Shown one piece after another: positions 12,186-23,490 of a stretch of DNA of 64,000 nt (positions are counted from its first letter, which is position 1; every line of letters starts with the position of its first letter). The notes below the pieces were generated by a model. The model was given only the letters and a program-made list of their open reading frames with translations, searched no databases and was not told the DNA's origin. Source of the DNA: Paguma larvata (Eukaryota; Chordata; Mammalia; Carnivora; Viverridae); the NCBI GenBank assembly GCA_030068075.1, contig CM057825.1:78011123-78075122 (forward strand), written 5' to 3'. The position numbers were made by a program, and so were the translations under genes.

Positions 12186-13255
12186 TTTCTTATTGGAATT
12201 TTCTGTTCGTGGTATGAAGAATGTTGTATTTCTGTAACTTTCTTTTTTAATTTTTTTTTCTCTTTTGCTTTGGCTACTAGTAAGTTCAAAAACAAGTTTA
12301 ACACATGCATAGGATTTCATGATTTCCATTTTATATGCTGATATAGCTCCTGATCCAATGAACTCCTTGCCTCTTATTTTCTCTTTGCCTCATTTAATGT
12401 TAACGATATTCATTTTATCTGTCTATTCGATGCATTATTTTAAAATACACCAAAACCTTTGTAGAAAGATTCATGGAATACATAAAGGTCGTTTATCATA
12501 TATTTTAAAAGTATTCAAACAAATGAAAATACATCAGCCTGATTTTCTATCAGTCAATGTCCTGATGAATAATGAATGTCACATCCAAAAGAAAACAAGC
12601 ACCTTAACTTTGCTTCTGTTTTTATTTTTGTTTTATTTTTGGCTTCCCAATCTCCTGCTGACATTCAAATCCAATAGGATGATGGTTGGAGGGCAAGGAG
12701 CCTCATTGATATAGTCCAAATGGACCAACCTCTGCCAAGGGGCAGAGAATAAGTTGGAGAAGAGTGGTGAGTGGTTCTATATGTACAAAATGAAAGATTT
12801 GCAACATATCTAGCAATGTTAGTAATGGAGATAAATAGTAAAAATAGATGAATCTATAGACTGGAGAGAATAATAAATGGCCCCTACTATTCCTGTAGAT
12901 CATTATTTCAAAAAGCAATATTCAAGAAATCCATGTCATCTAATAACATAGATCTAATATACTAGAGAAAATTCAACAGTGGATGCATATAATTTCATCC
13001 TGTAAACTAAAATAAAAATTACAGCACATTTTCAAGACCAAAAGTTGTAAAAATAGGAATGGCATACATGTTTTGCTCATTACTAACTGCACTCAAATTA
13101 AATAGAAAATTTGGTGTTGAAATTCAGAACATCTATGTCTTCTTTGTTGTTTTTTTCATGGCAAATGCTAAGAGCAATAATTGTAGAAATAACAAGACAA
13201 AGATGAAATACATTTGGAATAGTAAAATTCAGCACATAAAATGTTAGCAGAACTT
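12186..13255. other. Unassigned AT-rich sequence, no gene seen
   Basis: The longest frame (12319-12714, plus strand, 131 codons) has hydrophobic runs, but I recognise no domain, no start context and no splice structure. It reads as an AT-rich chance frame. Confidence 0.45.
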
Positions 13256-13391
13256 GGGGCCCCTGGATGGCTCAGTTGGTTAAGTGTCCTACGTAGGGCT
13301 CATGACCTGAGTCATGGTTCATGAGTTCAAGCCCCGTCTCAGGCTCTGTGCTGACAGCTCAGATTCTGTCTCCCTTTTTCTCTGTCCCTTC

Positions 13392-13477
<86 letters not shown>

Positions 13478-13510
13478 TAAACATTAGGGAAAAAATTCTT
13501 AATAAGTATC
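13256..13510 (+). mobile_element. CAN-SINE with expanded (TC)n(AC)n tail
   Basis: Head 'ggggcccctggatggctcag', then 'ttggttaagtgtcctacg', 'tcatgacctgagtcatggtt', 'gagttcaagccccgtctcag' and 'gctctgtgctgacagctcag'. It runs through a pyrimidine tract into a long TC/AC tract and ends 'aaataaacatta'. A short 'agcagaa' at 13246 and 13511 may be the duplicated target, but this is weak. The body is deleted between the tRNA-like part and the CT-rich region. Confidence 0.9.
13395..13475. repeat. Compound (TC)n(AC)n microsatellite in a SINE
   Basis: TC units run from about 13395 to 13428, then AC units to about 13475. The normal CT-rich 3' part of the SINE seeded the array, so it should be length-variable between individuals. 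Confidence 0.95.
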
Positions 13511-15634
13511 AGCAGAATAATTTCAGACATTTGGATGTGGACATTTAAAGAGTCTTGAAGACAGGTACATTTGTCAGCCAACATGTTATGTGCAAATAAG
13601 AATTTAATAAGGATGAAAACATATGAAGTAATATTTAAAAATTTTTCTATCCCCTGTTCAACAACTCCTCTCCCACAAGCCCAAGTAACCTTGTTAAGAT
13701 TTTTATCATTTCCCTCAACCTGGTTTCTTTGCTCTAGCCTGGAGATGAAATAATTCCTTTATTTCCCAAAGTAAAAAGAAAGAAAGGAAGGAAAAAAATA
13801 AACAAAAAGGAAGAGAAAAGTAAAGGATGCTGGATATTTTGAGAAGACAGGATGAATTTAAATGATTGGAATAGCTCGAACTGGGTGTAGTCAGGAAAAT
13901 AACCCCTTGCTGTTATGTCACTGAAATATTTACTATTGTCACTTGCTTTGATAATTACTGTGGGTCTTTGTGGATTTTAAATTAGTTTTGCCAATTGTGC
14001 CCGTTCGTGTTCTCTGCTCATTTAGATCTAAACATTTATCAGTGAGTTAAATAATAAATTTTGCTTGATTTGAGAAATTGGACTGTTGTTCTTTCCCTCA
14101 GTCACTTGAATTAAATCAGATTCCAAATGCTACTTAATAGCAACTAAGCCTACTGAGTATTGACTTTAATTAATTTTCTGCCTCTGCCTCTGACAAGCAA
14201 TCAACAATTAAACCAAATTTAACCTCTTTTGGGGTGTTGGCTGCTTGAAATGCAATCTCCTTCCTGGGTATATCTTCAAATCTCCGTTAATATAATAGCT
14301 TAAACCCATTCCTTGTTCTTACAGTGAAAACTCTGTGTAGGTGGCAGTTTGTTTTTTTTAATTGAGTTCTCCATCTTGAATGCATCAAGTTGCTGAAATT
14401 CTTGATCTAAAACTCAGGCATTTTAGAAACATTAGTTAACTCCTATCTCCTAACTAAACAATACTCTTAATTTTCTGATAGTCTTCAAGGCGTGTCTACC
14501 AAACCATTTACTCCATTCCTGAGAAGCTTCAGTTTCTGAAATGAGCTTTCACTTCTTCCTGATAAAATAACAGCTTTGTTGGACATGCTACCAGATACTT
14601 ATACGTTAGCCTTCAACCGGATTGTCTTACATCCCAGAAGAAGTGTGTATGGGAACAAATAAATGGGGGTGACTCCAAGGGTCATGGGAAATTTCCCTGG
14701 CATACAGAGCAATGTGAGATATGTCTAAGGAAAATATTTAGTTTCATAATTTAGGAATAGGATTTCATTTAGCACTTTTGGAACATGTGTTTAAATCAGT
14801 AGGCAGTAAGCTCAGGAAAACAGTACTGAAGTGCACTGAGCTTTCTGTCATTTCATTGTTAGCTCTGATGGCTCACGTGACGGACCGCTGAAGCTATGTG
14901 GCACTTGGACACATATCCATCCCATTTCCTGCATATTGCATGTAAATGTGTCTTGGGGGTGTTTTTGTTGTTTTTGCTGTGTTACGCCCAGAATTCATCA
15001 CATTATTACCTGAATTCTCCATTTCCATGTCGGCTGAAAGGGAGCTCTGAGGCGGTTTTGTCCAATCTACCATCTAGTGCCTAGTTTGTGTGCCCCCTTT
15101 GTGCTTTCCAGTCGCCCCAGCAAGTAGCAGATGTTGAAGGAAACACATTCAGTGAGTTATAAATTTCTCTGTTATTTGCTTACCTTGGACTTGGCAATTA
15201 TCGAGAAGTCCCAGTTCTCTGTGAGCCAGGTAAAAGGGGACCCAGGTTGAGGTTGACTAGAAATGTGTGGCTTTGATATTCAGAGAACCCTTTTCCAATC
15301 TCTGTAGACTTCTATCCCCTCCAGTTTTTGACACTCCTAGAGGTTCATTTCTATGGTTCCTGCCAAGCCAATTCCCAAAAGCAAACAAAACAAGACAAGG
15401 TTTGAACCTTGTAGGATCACCCTGCCCCAAAATGCTGGCCAGCTGATGGGCACAGGGCAGACTCTGCTATCCCAAACATAGCGTGACAATACAAATGCTG
15501 GCCACCACTGTCTATTTCACTAGAACGGGTTATATTTGAAAAGGGCTTTACTGGGATATTGGAAATGATCTGATTCTGTTGGGACACATGTTTCTTTTAG
15601 AACCACATCAGCACTATTTAAAAGTCATTGTATT
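13511..15634. other. Unassigned sequence, no gene seen
   Basis: Unique-looking DNA with a purine-rich patch at about 13775-13825. I see no long frame or family signature. The small frames at 13571-13753 and 14896-15084 have no domain. Confidence 0.45.
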
Positions 15635-15765
15635 TATGGCACAGGGTTCATGGGTAAGAGGCAGAATTGCAGAGCAGTGCAAAGTCAGAACTGTAGATGT
15701 GAGTTTGAATCCTGCATCCATCACTTGTTGGCTGCATCACATGACAGTGTTTGCCTAGAGTAAGT
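15635..15765 (+). mobile_element. MIR 5'-half fragment
   Basis: 'aagtcagaactgtagatgtg', 'agtttgaatcctgcatccat', 'cacttgttggctgcatcaca' parallels 'gagtcagactgcctgggttcgaatcc / ggctctgccacttactagct'. Diverged and short. Confidence 0.5.
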
Positions 15766-15824
15766 GTGAAGTGAATATTAGCTATTTTTGTTATTATTTC
15801 GGGTAAACTCTGGGGAGGCCATCT

Positions 15825-16515
15825 GTTTTTTTACCTTTATTTTTTATTTTATTTTTTTAAATTTATTGTCAAATTGTTTTCCCTATAGGGAAAGTGCTGT
15901 AGTGAGCACCCAGTGCTCATCCCAGCAAGTGCCTTCCTCTGTGCCCGTCACCCACTCTCCCCCCTCCCACACCCCCTCACCCCTCAGTTTGTTCTTAGTC
16001 TTTGAGAGTCTCTTATGTGTTGTCTCCCTCCCTCTCTGTGTCTTTTTTCTTTTTCCCTCTTCCCCATGGTTTTCTGCTAAGTCTCTCAAAATCCACCTAT
16101 GTGTGGAAACATATGGTATCTGTCTTTCTCTGACTGACTTATTTCACTCAGCATAATGCCCTCCAGTTCCATCCATGTTGCTACACATGGCCAGATTTCA
16201 TTCTTTCTCATAACCATGTAGTATTCCATTGTATATATATACCACATCTTCTTTATCCATTCATCAGTTGATGGACACTTAGTCTCTTTCCATGATTTGG
16301 CTATTGTCGAAAGTGCTGCTATGAACATTGGGGTACACGTGCCCCTGTGCATCAGCACTCCTGTGTCTCTTGGGTAGATTCCTAGCTGTGCTATTGCTGG
16401 GTCATAGAGTAGCTCTATTTTCATTTTTTTGAGGAACCTCCACACCATTTTCCAGAGCGACTGCACTAGTTTGCATTCCCACCAACAGTGTAGGAGGGTG
16501 CCTGCTTCTCCACAT
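15825..16515 (-). mobile_element. Young 5'-truncated L1 insertion with 15-bp target-site duplication
   Basis: Complement of an L1 3' end: T-rich tail (15825-15860), 3' UTR-like 'cacccagtgctcatcccagc', C-rich segment, then complement of ORF2 from about 16086 to the truncation at 16515. The perfect 15-bp repeat ctggggaggccatct at 15810-15824 and 16516-16530 gives the exact empty site. The ORF2 tail is open over about 142 codons to a terminal stop, so little decay has occurred. This is the youngest-looking LINE here. Confidence 0.97.
16086..16515 (-). pseudogene. L1 ORF2 C-terminal fragment, frame intact
   Basis: The minus-strand frame enters L1 at about 16515 and stays open to the stop at 16086-16088. 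Visible ORF2 C-terminal motifs are [62 protein letters not shown] and LSEISQSEKDRYH. The endonuclease and reverse-transcriptase domains are missing through 5' truncation, so it cannot support retrotransposition. The first 33 codons of the longer open frame (up to 16613) are host flank, not L1. Confidence 0.9.
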
Positions 16516-16530
16516 CTGGGGAGGCCATCT

Positions 16531-17661
16531 TTAGTGCCAGGCCAGTGGTGATAAACTGAGCCCAGGGCAGAACTCTTGACATTTTCTGTACTTACTTTAG
16601 ATGCTGCAGACATTTCAAGGAACTGTCACCCTAGATCACCTACCCTTTAGGCAAGTTTACCTTGCTTCACTCTCAAAAATGGATGACAAAGAATTGTATC
16701 TTAAGAGAGATCTGGGAAAGGATATTCTATAACTTCCTCTCATGACAGGCAGATGCCAGCACCAGGAAATTTTCTTGCATCTTACCTAAATCTTTTGTGT
16801 TGCAGTTTGAACCTGTTTCCTTATTCTTTTCTTGGTTAAGAAGAAAAGCCCCCGCTCACTGGATTTTGTAAATTGTATGTGGGTGGGGAAAGAGAGGCAG
16901 GAAATGAGAATGCCCAAATCTTGGTAGGAGATCATTATTCCAAACCCAGTTTTGTCCCAACCAGCAAGATGACCCCGGGAAAGTCATGGATTTTCTCACC
17001 TGCAAATGATTTTTCAGGTTTATTTCACCTCCAATTTGCCATGACTCGCATAAACATCTTGAGAGGTGAATCCTGCTTTGAAATCTCCTTTTAGTATAAC
17101 AAATAAATTATCTACTACAGAGTCTGGTTTATAGAAGGAACACAATGTATTTTTATTCCCGTTTCTTTCTTCTTTCCCCTTTGTGTTCCCCTTAGGATTA
17201 AGGGGAATCCCATTATTGAAGAATGGTTTCTGTGATGACAGTTCATTGTAATTCTTAGATCACTCACATATTGCGACTTAATTAAGAACCTTTTAATAAT
17301 AAACATTGGAAAAGAAATAGGGCTTGTTCATTAAAGTTAATGGACTAAAAGGAAATAATGGTATCAATTGCCCTTTGCTTTCTTGGCCAGGGTACTTTTC
17401 ATATGGGGTTGTTGATGGTGTTAAAGACTCTTTTTATTCCAGGATTGCCCTATGGTTGGTCCCAGGCACCCATTTTGAGTTGTTTTGCTTATTCTTCTGG
17501 TAGAAATTAACGAGTCTAGTTTGGTTTCAAAATACATTTAAACCCAATAGCAGTCCCATACCCACTCACAGGGGGACTCTATTTTCATTCTCTCTGCACT
17601 TACTTTTTAACTATCAGAGCAAAACTAGCTTCTCCCAAGTCATTTATTTTACTGATTACAT

Positions 17662-17664
<3 letters not shown>
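16531..17664. other. Unassigned sequence, no gene seen
   Basis: Unique-looking flank of the L1 insertion. Frames at 16873-17094 and 17115-17306 are short and domainless. Confidence 0.45.

Positions 17665-17696
<32 letters not shown>
17665..17696. repeat. (GT)n microsatellite
   Basis: About 16 uninterrupted GT units. Confidence 0.95.
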
Positions 17697-17697
<1 letters not shown>

Positions 17698-17989
17698 GAG
17701 GGAGCAGGAAGAATAGAGCTTTTACCTTTAATGAACTCCATTATTTTCTGTAATATGAGATGTCAAAATATTTCTCCAGACAGATTTCGCTGACTGGTAC
17801 TAAATTATATCTGATTCACTCTCGCCATTTGAACCCTGAACATGAGTATATCCAGGAGTGGAAATATGATATTTTGCAAAAAAAGAATGCCTCCCGTGGA
17901 GAGCATAACACATGCCTTACCTTTCCAAGGCAAATAAGAGCAACCAAGTTTAATTAATTACAAACAGAACTCAAAAAATGCTCTGTATG

Positions 17990-18163
17990 AGTGGTTCTCA
18001 AACTTGGCTGCACCTTGGAATTACCTGAAGAGTTTGTAAAATACTGAGGTCTGGGGCCTGCCCCCTAAGGTTCTGCTGGAAGTTCTCTGAGGTGCAACCA
18101 GGGCATTAGATTTTTAAAAGCTCTCCAGGTGACTTTAACATGAAGCCAAGCTTGAGAATCACT
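17990..18163 (+). mobile_element. MER5A-like hAT (Charlie-group) DNA transposon
   Basis: Starts 'agtggttctcaaacttggct' and ends 'cttgagaatcact', the expected imperfect terminal inverted repeats. Internal 'ttggaattacctgaagagtt', 'ggggcctgccccctaaggtt' and 'ccaggtgactttaacatgaa' follow the MER5A order. It is nonautonomous with no transposase, and its size (about 174 bp) fits the family. Confidence 0.8.
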
Positions 18164-18659
18164 CATCTAGTCCTCAAAGTCCACTTCGGAAAGCCACTTT
18201 TCAAAAAATTTCCGTGAGGGGAGAGGCAGCTTTAAATTTAGATTCCTTAATGATGTGTCAGTTGTTTCTGAATTGTGAACATAAATATTTCCCTCTTTAG
18301 ATTACTGTGTTATAGAAAATAATTAAAGGCAAGCTATGGGAATCGTGCCTCCTTTGGAAACCCCAATGGGGATGAAGGGATGTAAGTGAAGTAAAGGGAT
18401 AGAAGTTATACTGTTCTTATGTAACATGTCCAGAGATGTGTAGACCCATGACTACAGGGTGATTCCATGGATCATAGGGATGCTCTCTCCCATCTTGTTG
18501 CCCTTCTGTTTTTAGTAATGTGATTCCTCATATTCATCCAGATTAGCTGCTCAAGCTCTAGCCATCACAGCAGGAAAGAGGAAGGAGCAAAGAATGAACC
18601 CTGTAAAGATACTTGCTAGAAGTAGAACAAGATGCTTCTCCTTAGATCCCTTCAGCTCA

Positions 18660-18878
18660 TTGTTCTCAGCTGGGGATAGTTTTGGCCCTCAGGACATATT
18701 TGGCAACGTCCCAAGACATTTTTGGTTGTCACAACTGGGCTAGAGTGAAGGTTGGGGGTACTGGTATCTCATAGGTAGGGGCTAGAGATGTGCTAAACAT
18801 TGCACACTGCCCAAGACAGCTCCACCATGATGGATTATCTGACCTAAATTGTCAATGGCAGAAATGTGGAGAAACTCT
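18660..18878 (+). mobile_element. MER20-like hAT DNA transposon, near full length
   Basis: 'ttctcagctggggatagttt', 'atttggcaacgtcccaagac', 'atttttggttgtcacaactg', 'atgtgctaaacattgcacac' and 'gtcaatggcagaaatgtgga' follow, in order, the about-219-bp nonautonomous element I know as MER20. The length here is also about 219 bp. The family name is from memory; the repeat identity itself is clear. Confidence 0.7.
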
Positions 18879-20347
18879 ACAAAGTTTAGCTATAAACTGA
18901 TCGTACGGCTATGCATAGCTGCAAGGAAGATAGAAATTGTAGTCTATATTCTGAAGTTATTAGCCTATTTGACCATCAGGGATTCTATTACTAACAAGGG
19001 TAGAATGGACATAGTTGGGGGGCGGCAACTATTTCTCTGTACCATTGTGTCCTATAACTTCCAACTCTGGCCAAAGAGGTTTGAAAGCTGAAATTTGTTC
19101 CCTTATCCATGATCCATCATTTAGCCATGGCGCAAACTCATACCCTACATTGATGGGCCAATTTTTGAAGCAAAACCAGCCATTCGCATAAATAGAAATG
19201 CAATTTTAATGAGGACTTTTCTGGCTACTGTTCCTGGGAAGCTGGGGTTATATTTTCATGAGTTAATCTCTCATGAATATTCAGTAGAAGCCTGCTGGGC
19301 ATTGACTACAGCAGTAGTGGGTTACAAAAGGACTTGCCAGTACATAATGTGCACTTTGCATTTTCGTTTTCCTTCTCCCTCCCCTTCAACAGCAATATGA
19401 GGTAGAGCAGGCTTGCCATAGATATCCACCTTCTGTGGCCTCTTCCAGTGCTGAACGTGTTCAGAAACAATATAATAGAATAAACTAAACCTTCAAGTAC
19501 ATCCAAGCCACTTCTTTCTTTTATGTATGAAAACAGCAGGCCCTGGAGACTGAGCTTCTAGTCCTAGCCCTTCTTCAAGGTAAACGTGTGATCCCAGGCA
19601 AGCTCCTTATTGACTCTCAACATCAGTTTTCGTATCTCTTGACTGGAAAGCATCCAGCAGCTGGTATTTTGGGCTGCTTGTCACACTAAGTTATGTGGTA
19701 CCACGAAGCTCTGCTAATAGGAGGTGATCTAGGAGTTTCACCTAGACCTACAGCGTGAGGAGTGAAGGAGCTGAGACTAGAACCTGCTTTCTGTGCCTGA
19801 GCTCCGTGTGGATTTTGCATTTTCACTTTTGTTTGCAGGTTAATACTGGCCATCCGTTAGTATAATGGGGATATGAATATCCTGAGACGCCAGGCTTTCC
19901 ATGAAGACAAAGTTGTTGAAACATGTTAAAACTGGTACATTCCAAAGACTTTTTTGGTTCTGTTTCAATTCAATTCAGTTTCAATTCTAGGACAGTAACA
20001 CAGATAATGAATAAAGTTGTCTGAACTTTGGAAGAAAAATCAATGAGATCATGTCTCTAAAGCAATTCATGAAGCCCATGTCTTTTTATAATGACTTTAT
20101 ACACAATTCAAATAAACTTTCTGTTTTTTAATCATGAGGCAAACTATAATATTTGATCTGGGTTTATATCGGGTTTAGAAAAAAATTTTTAAAAAGACAA
20201 CAAGATAGTATTTAGCAGATTGCCGTTAAGTTTTCTTCAGATGGGGAAAGTCCCTCCCACCCCCCCCCCCCCGTGAACTTTTTTCATCTGATTAATATAT
20301 TTATATGCATACAGCAAGCTCTGTGTACTGTGCAGAAAGACTCAGAA
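18879..20347. other. Mostly unassigned sequence, possible MIR scraps
   Basis: 'gtgatcccaggcaagctcct', 'tattgactctcaacatcagt' at about 19590-19630 resembles part of a MIR (plus strand), and 19740-19810 may be another piece. Neither is secure. A run of 13-14 C lies at about 20259-20272. No gene is seen. Confidence 0.4.
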
Positions 20348-20358
20348 AAATACTCTTC

Positions 20359-20556
20359 TTGGGTCACCTGGGTAGCTCGGTCAGTTAAGCATCAGGCTTT
20401 GGCTCAGGTCATGATTTCACAGTTCAGTGAGTTCGGACCCCACATTGGGCTCTGCGCTGACAGTATGAAGCCTGCCTGGGATTCTCTCTCCCTCTCTCTG
20501 CCCCTCCTCCACTTGCGTTCTCTCTCTCTCATCTCTCTCAAAATAAATAAATAAAT
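20359..20556 (+). mobile_element. CAN-SINE
   Basis: 'tgggtcacctgggtagctcg', 'cagttaagcatcaggctttg', 'gctcaggtcatgatttcaca', 'gggctctgcgctgacagtat', CT-rich tract and an AAATAAAT tail. Target-site duplication aaatactcttc at 20348-20358 and 20557-20567. Confidence 0.95.
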
Positions 20557-20567
20557 AAATACTCTTC

Positions 20568-22174
20568 GTCAGAAAGTTATGGAGACTCCTTAGTTTTCGG
20601 GAATATTTTTTCTTGGGCTTGATACCTTGTGAACTTTGGAGGCAAACACAGCCATTTTGGGACAATGACATCATACTGAATGCTTCCTCTCCTAACTATT
20701 CAAAGGGATGAGAAATTTCTATTCAAAGGGGTGAGAAAGAAGACGTCCACTGCACAGAGAGTGGATTGTCCCACCGGCAGATGCTGGCCAGCTCCACTGG
20801 ATGCGACAGTGGGGCACGTGTGGATCAATAGTTTCCTTACAATTTTTATAACCTGTTGTCTCTTCCCAAAATTGTTCTACGCTTTCCGAGGAACAGCCAT
20901 GAGTCAGAGTTAATCTTTCTTGTCGATGAAAGTGCCTTAAAAAAACTTAATGTAAACCCTACCAGTTTATATGTATTGGGAATGTTTGGCAATGTAGAAT
21001 CCAAAATAATGTTGGACTTAATTGCATCATAACCTAGACGTTGACGTAATGTTTTCCAACATTTCATATGTTACTTCTCACAACACCGCTATATTTGTTG
21101 TTTTCATCCCGTAGAGTTTGATCTCTATAAAACAAGTTGACAAAACTTAGCATGAACAGGAATATTTTTTAACGGCTAGATAAAAATATGCCTTGTGCAT
21201 ATCAGAGAGTTTTGGAAAAGTTAGTAAATTTTTAAAGAGATCTCAGTATATCCAAATATTTTGAAAAGTAAGTTCCTTGGAAGTTGCCATAGCAGCAGGT
21301 ATTTGAGGCTAGAAATATCTTCGAGATTATATGTTATGTCAGTGTTGAAATTGTCTTATTATAGAAAATGTCACAGATTTTTGGTTCAACATTACTTGGT
21401 AACAGTCACGGCAGGTAAGAAAAATCTGAGAAAGTGCTAGGGAATGCAACTATTCCTAATACTTCATTTAACTTAGCCTTCTGAGACAATTTAAAAAGAA
21501 GAAATACCTTACCTTGTGCATATTTCTTTCATTCAGAATAACTGTTTCTTTGATAATGACATCCAGCACATATCAATAACCAGGTGTAGTCATCTGCCAA
21601 AGATACAGTTTCACATAATATGTCCAATTTTAGTTGTGTAAACAGAATATGATTACTTATTCAACAGAGATCAAACAGAGTAAAAGAGTAAAAATGTGAG
21701 ATGTTACCTCCACGGTGACATCCGGGGAGTCTCCTTCAGGGTTGATTAACTTTACATGGGAATCTGAAATAATTATGGCTACACATGCTGGAGAATGAAA
21801 TGTTCCCATTAGGCAATGATTACAACCAGCATCAAGAAAGAATTTCAGGGAGGCAATCAAAAATCACCAATTATGCAGAGTATCTGCAAGAGATGATGTT
21901 AGCTCATAAAAGTGCTGAAGTGAGTAACTCGATAAGAGTTTAAAGGAAGCAGATGGGCCCATTTTGGCTTCTTACACTTGACTTATCCAAACTATATACA
22001 CAAGTTCAAACAGATTATGACCCAAGATAACAGCCAACTTATATTGTTACATTCATTGTTACCCACACTTGTTTGCAAAATGCTCTTCAACCACATTGAT
22101 GGTAAACAAAGCAGAGTGATGATTCTTTAACTGATTGTATTTCTCTTGTACTTCGGGTGCCCATGTTTTCCCTC
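20568..22174. other. Unassigned sequence, no gene seen
   Basis: Unique-looking DNA. Short frames at 20680-20913, 20846-21067 and 21657-21860 have no domain or splice context. Confidence 0.45.
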
Positions 22175-22187
22175 AAATATGAATTTC

Positions 22188-22431
22188 TTTTTTTTTAATT
22201 TTTTAAATGTTTGTTTATTTTTTGAGAGAGAGAGAAAGAGAGAGAGACAGAGTGCCAGATGGGGAGGGGTAGAGAGATGGAGACATAGAATCCAAAACAA
22301 GCCATAGCCTCTGAGCAGTCGGCACTGAGCAGTCAGCACAGAGCCCGGTGTGGGGCTTGAGCTTGTGAACTGTGAAATCATGATGTGATCTGAAGTCAGA
22401 TGCTTAACCAACTGAGCCACCCAGGTGGCCT
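22188..22431 (-). mobile_element. CAN-SINE with an internal 14-bp duplication
   Basis: Poly(T), GA-rich tract, then tRNA-like part ending 'aaccaactgagccacccagg'. Within it ctgagcagtcggca (22311-22324) is repeated as ctgagcagtcagca (22325-22338), which normal copies lack. The flanking aaatatgaatttc (22175-22187, and again from about 22434) is the target-site duplication. Confidence 0.93.
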
Positions 22432-22679
22432 CAAAATATGAATTTCTAATTTACATTTCAATGAGGCACAAAATAACTGATTTCTTTGTTTGCCTGCAAG
22501 TGTTTGAGGCATGTCGTTCTACCACAAGGTTGCCACTTTGTCCATCCATCTTAAAGATTTGTCCTGTTGGTCATTCTTAATGAAACAACTTTATAGCCTT
22601 CTGCCAGCTCAGGGATTCAAGTTGCAGATTTGAGGGAAGTTTCCACAACACTGCAGCAAGAAGAGACTTCAGCTTTACA

Positions 22680-22797
22680 TAATTCACATTGCCACATTTT
22701 AAATGTGAGGTTGCTAAAGTACCTAGAATCAAATATCTTACCCAAGTGACAAAACTAATTGGTGGCAAGGCCAAAACCAGAACAGAGATTTCCATTA
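22680..22797 (-). mobile_element. MIR SINE fragment
   Basis: 'ccacattttaaatgtgaggt', 'atcttacccaagtgacaaaa' and 'aattggtggcaaggccaaaa' match the MIR complement 'ccattttacagatgaggaaac / cttgcccaaggtcacacagc / tagtggcagagccaggac'. Confidence 0.65.
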
Positions 22798-23490
22798 TCT
22801 CTTGCTGTTTAAAAAGCACCCCACAACTTAAGGACTTAAAACCACAATGATTTATTTCTCACATTTTTTTTTCTAGTTAACCAGAAGGGTTTTCTGCTTA
22901 TATGCTACATACATGGAATGTTATGTGGGCTGAAACGAACGAGATGGGTTTGCTCACCTGCCTTGTAGTTGGTACAGGCTGTCAATTGGGGTACTTGGGA
23001 TCTATGTGGCTTGTCATCATTAAGGGAATTGGACCACTTTCCTTACATGAAAATCTCAGTCAGTGTCCAAGAAAGAGAGCAAAAGCTTAAGTTGTAAGCA
23101 CCCTTAACACCTAGACCCAGAACTCACAGTATCTCTCTTGTTCTATTCTGTTGGTCAAAACTAACCATACAAGGGTGTCTGGGTGGCTCAGTCGTCTGAG
23201 AGTTCAACTGTTGATTTCGGCTCAGGTCATGATCTCACAGTTTTGTGGCTTTGACCCTAGCTTCGGGCTCTATGCTGGCAACGTGGAGCCTGCTTGAGAT
23301 TCTCCCTCTCTTTCTGCCACTCCCCTTCTCGCACTCTCTCTGTCTCTCTCAAAATAAATAAACTAAAAAAATAACAACAACAAAACCCAAAAAACTAACC
23401 ATACAGAGAGACCAGGAAAAAGAAGGAGAAATGTGTTCACTTCTTAATGGAGGAGTAGCCAAGTCCCACAGCAAAGGAGCTTGGAAGGCA
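22797..23490 (-). mobile_element. Ancient LTR-like element (MaLR/MLT1-type?), split by a SINE
   Basis: 'ccccacaacttaaggactta', 'aaaccacaatgatttatttc' is the complement of the common '...gttttaagccactaagttttggggtgg' end of old mammalian LTR-like repeats. After the SINE, 'ttcttaatggaggagtagcc' and 'aagtcccacagcaaaggagc' continue the expected order. A CAN-SINE (23172-23390) splits it. Family assignment is tentative. Confidence 0.45.
23172..23390 (+). mobile_element. CAN-SINE
   Basis: 'gggtgtctgggtggctcagt', 'ggctcaggtcatgatctcac', 'gggctctatgctggcaacgt', CT-rich tract, 'aaataaataaactaaaaaaa' and an A-rich tail with AAC units. The perfect 15-bp target-site duplication aaaactaaccataca lies at 23157-23171 and 23391-23405. 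Confidence 0.97.

Noticed and set aside
12319..12714. 131-codon plus-strand frame as a protein gene
   Set aside because: AT-rich, no domain, no promoter or splice structure, and no supporting context. A chance frame is the simpler explanation.
13321..13548. Frames rich in SLSLSL, HTHTHT or CVCVCV
   Set aside because: Translations of the (TC)n(AC)n tract.
15788..16156. 122-codon plus-strand frame
   Set aside because: It is antisense to the L1 3' end inserted at 15825-16515.
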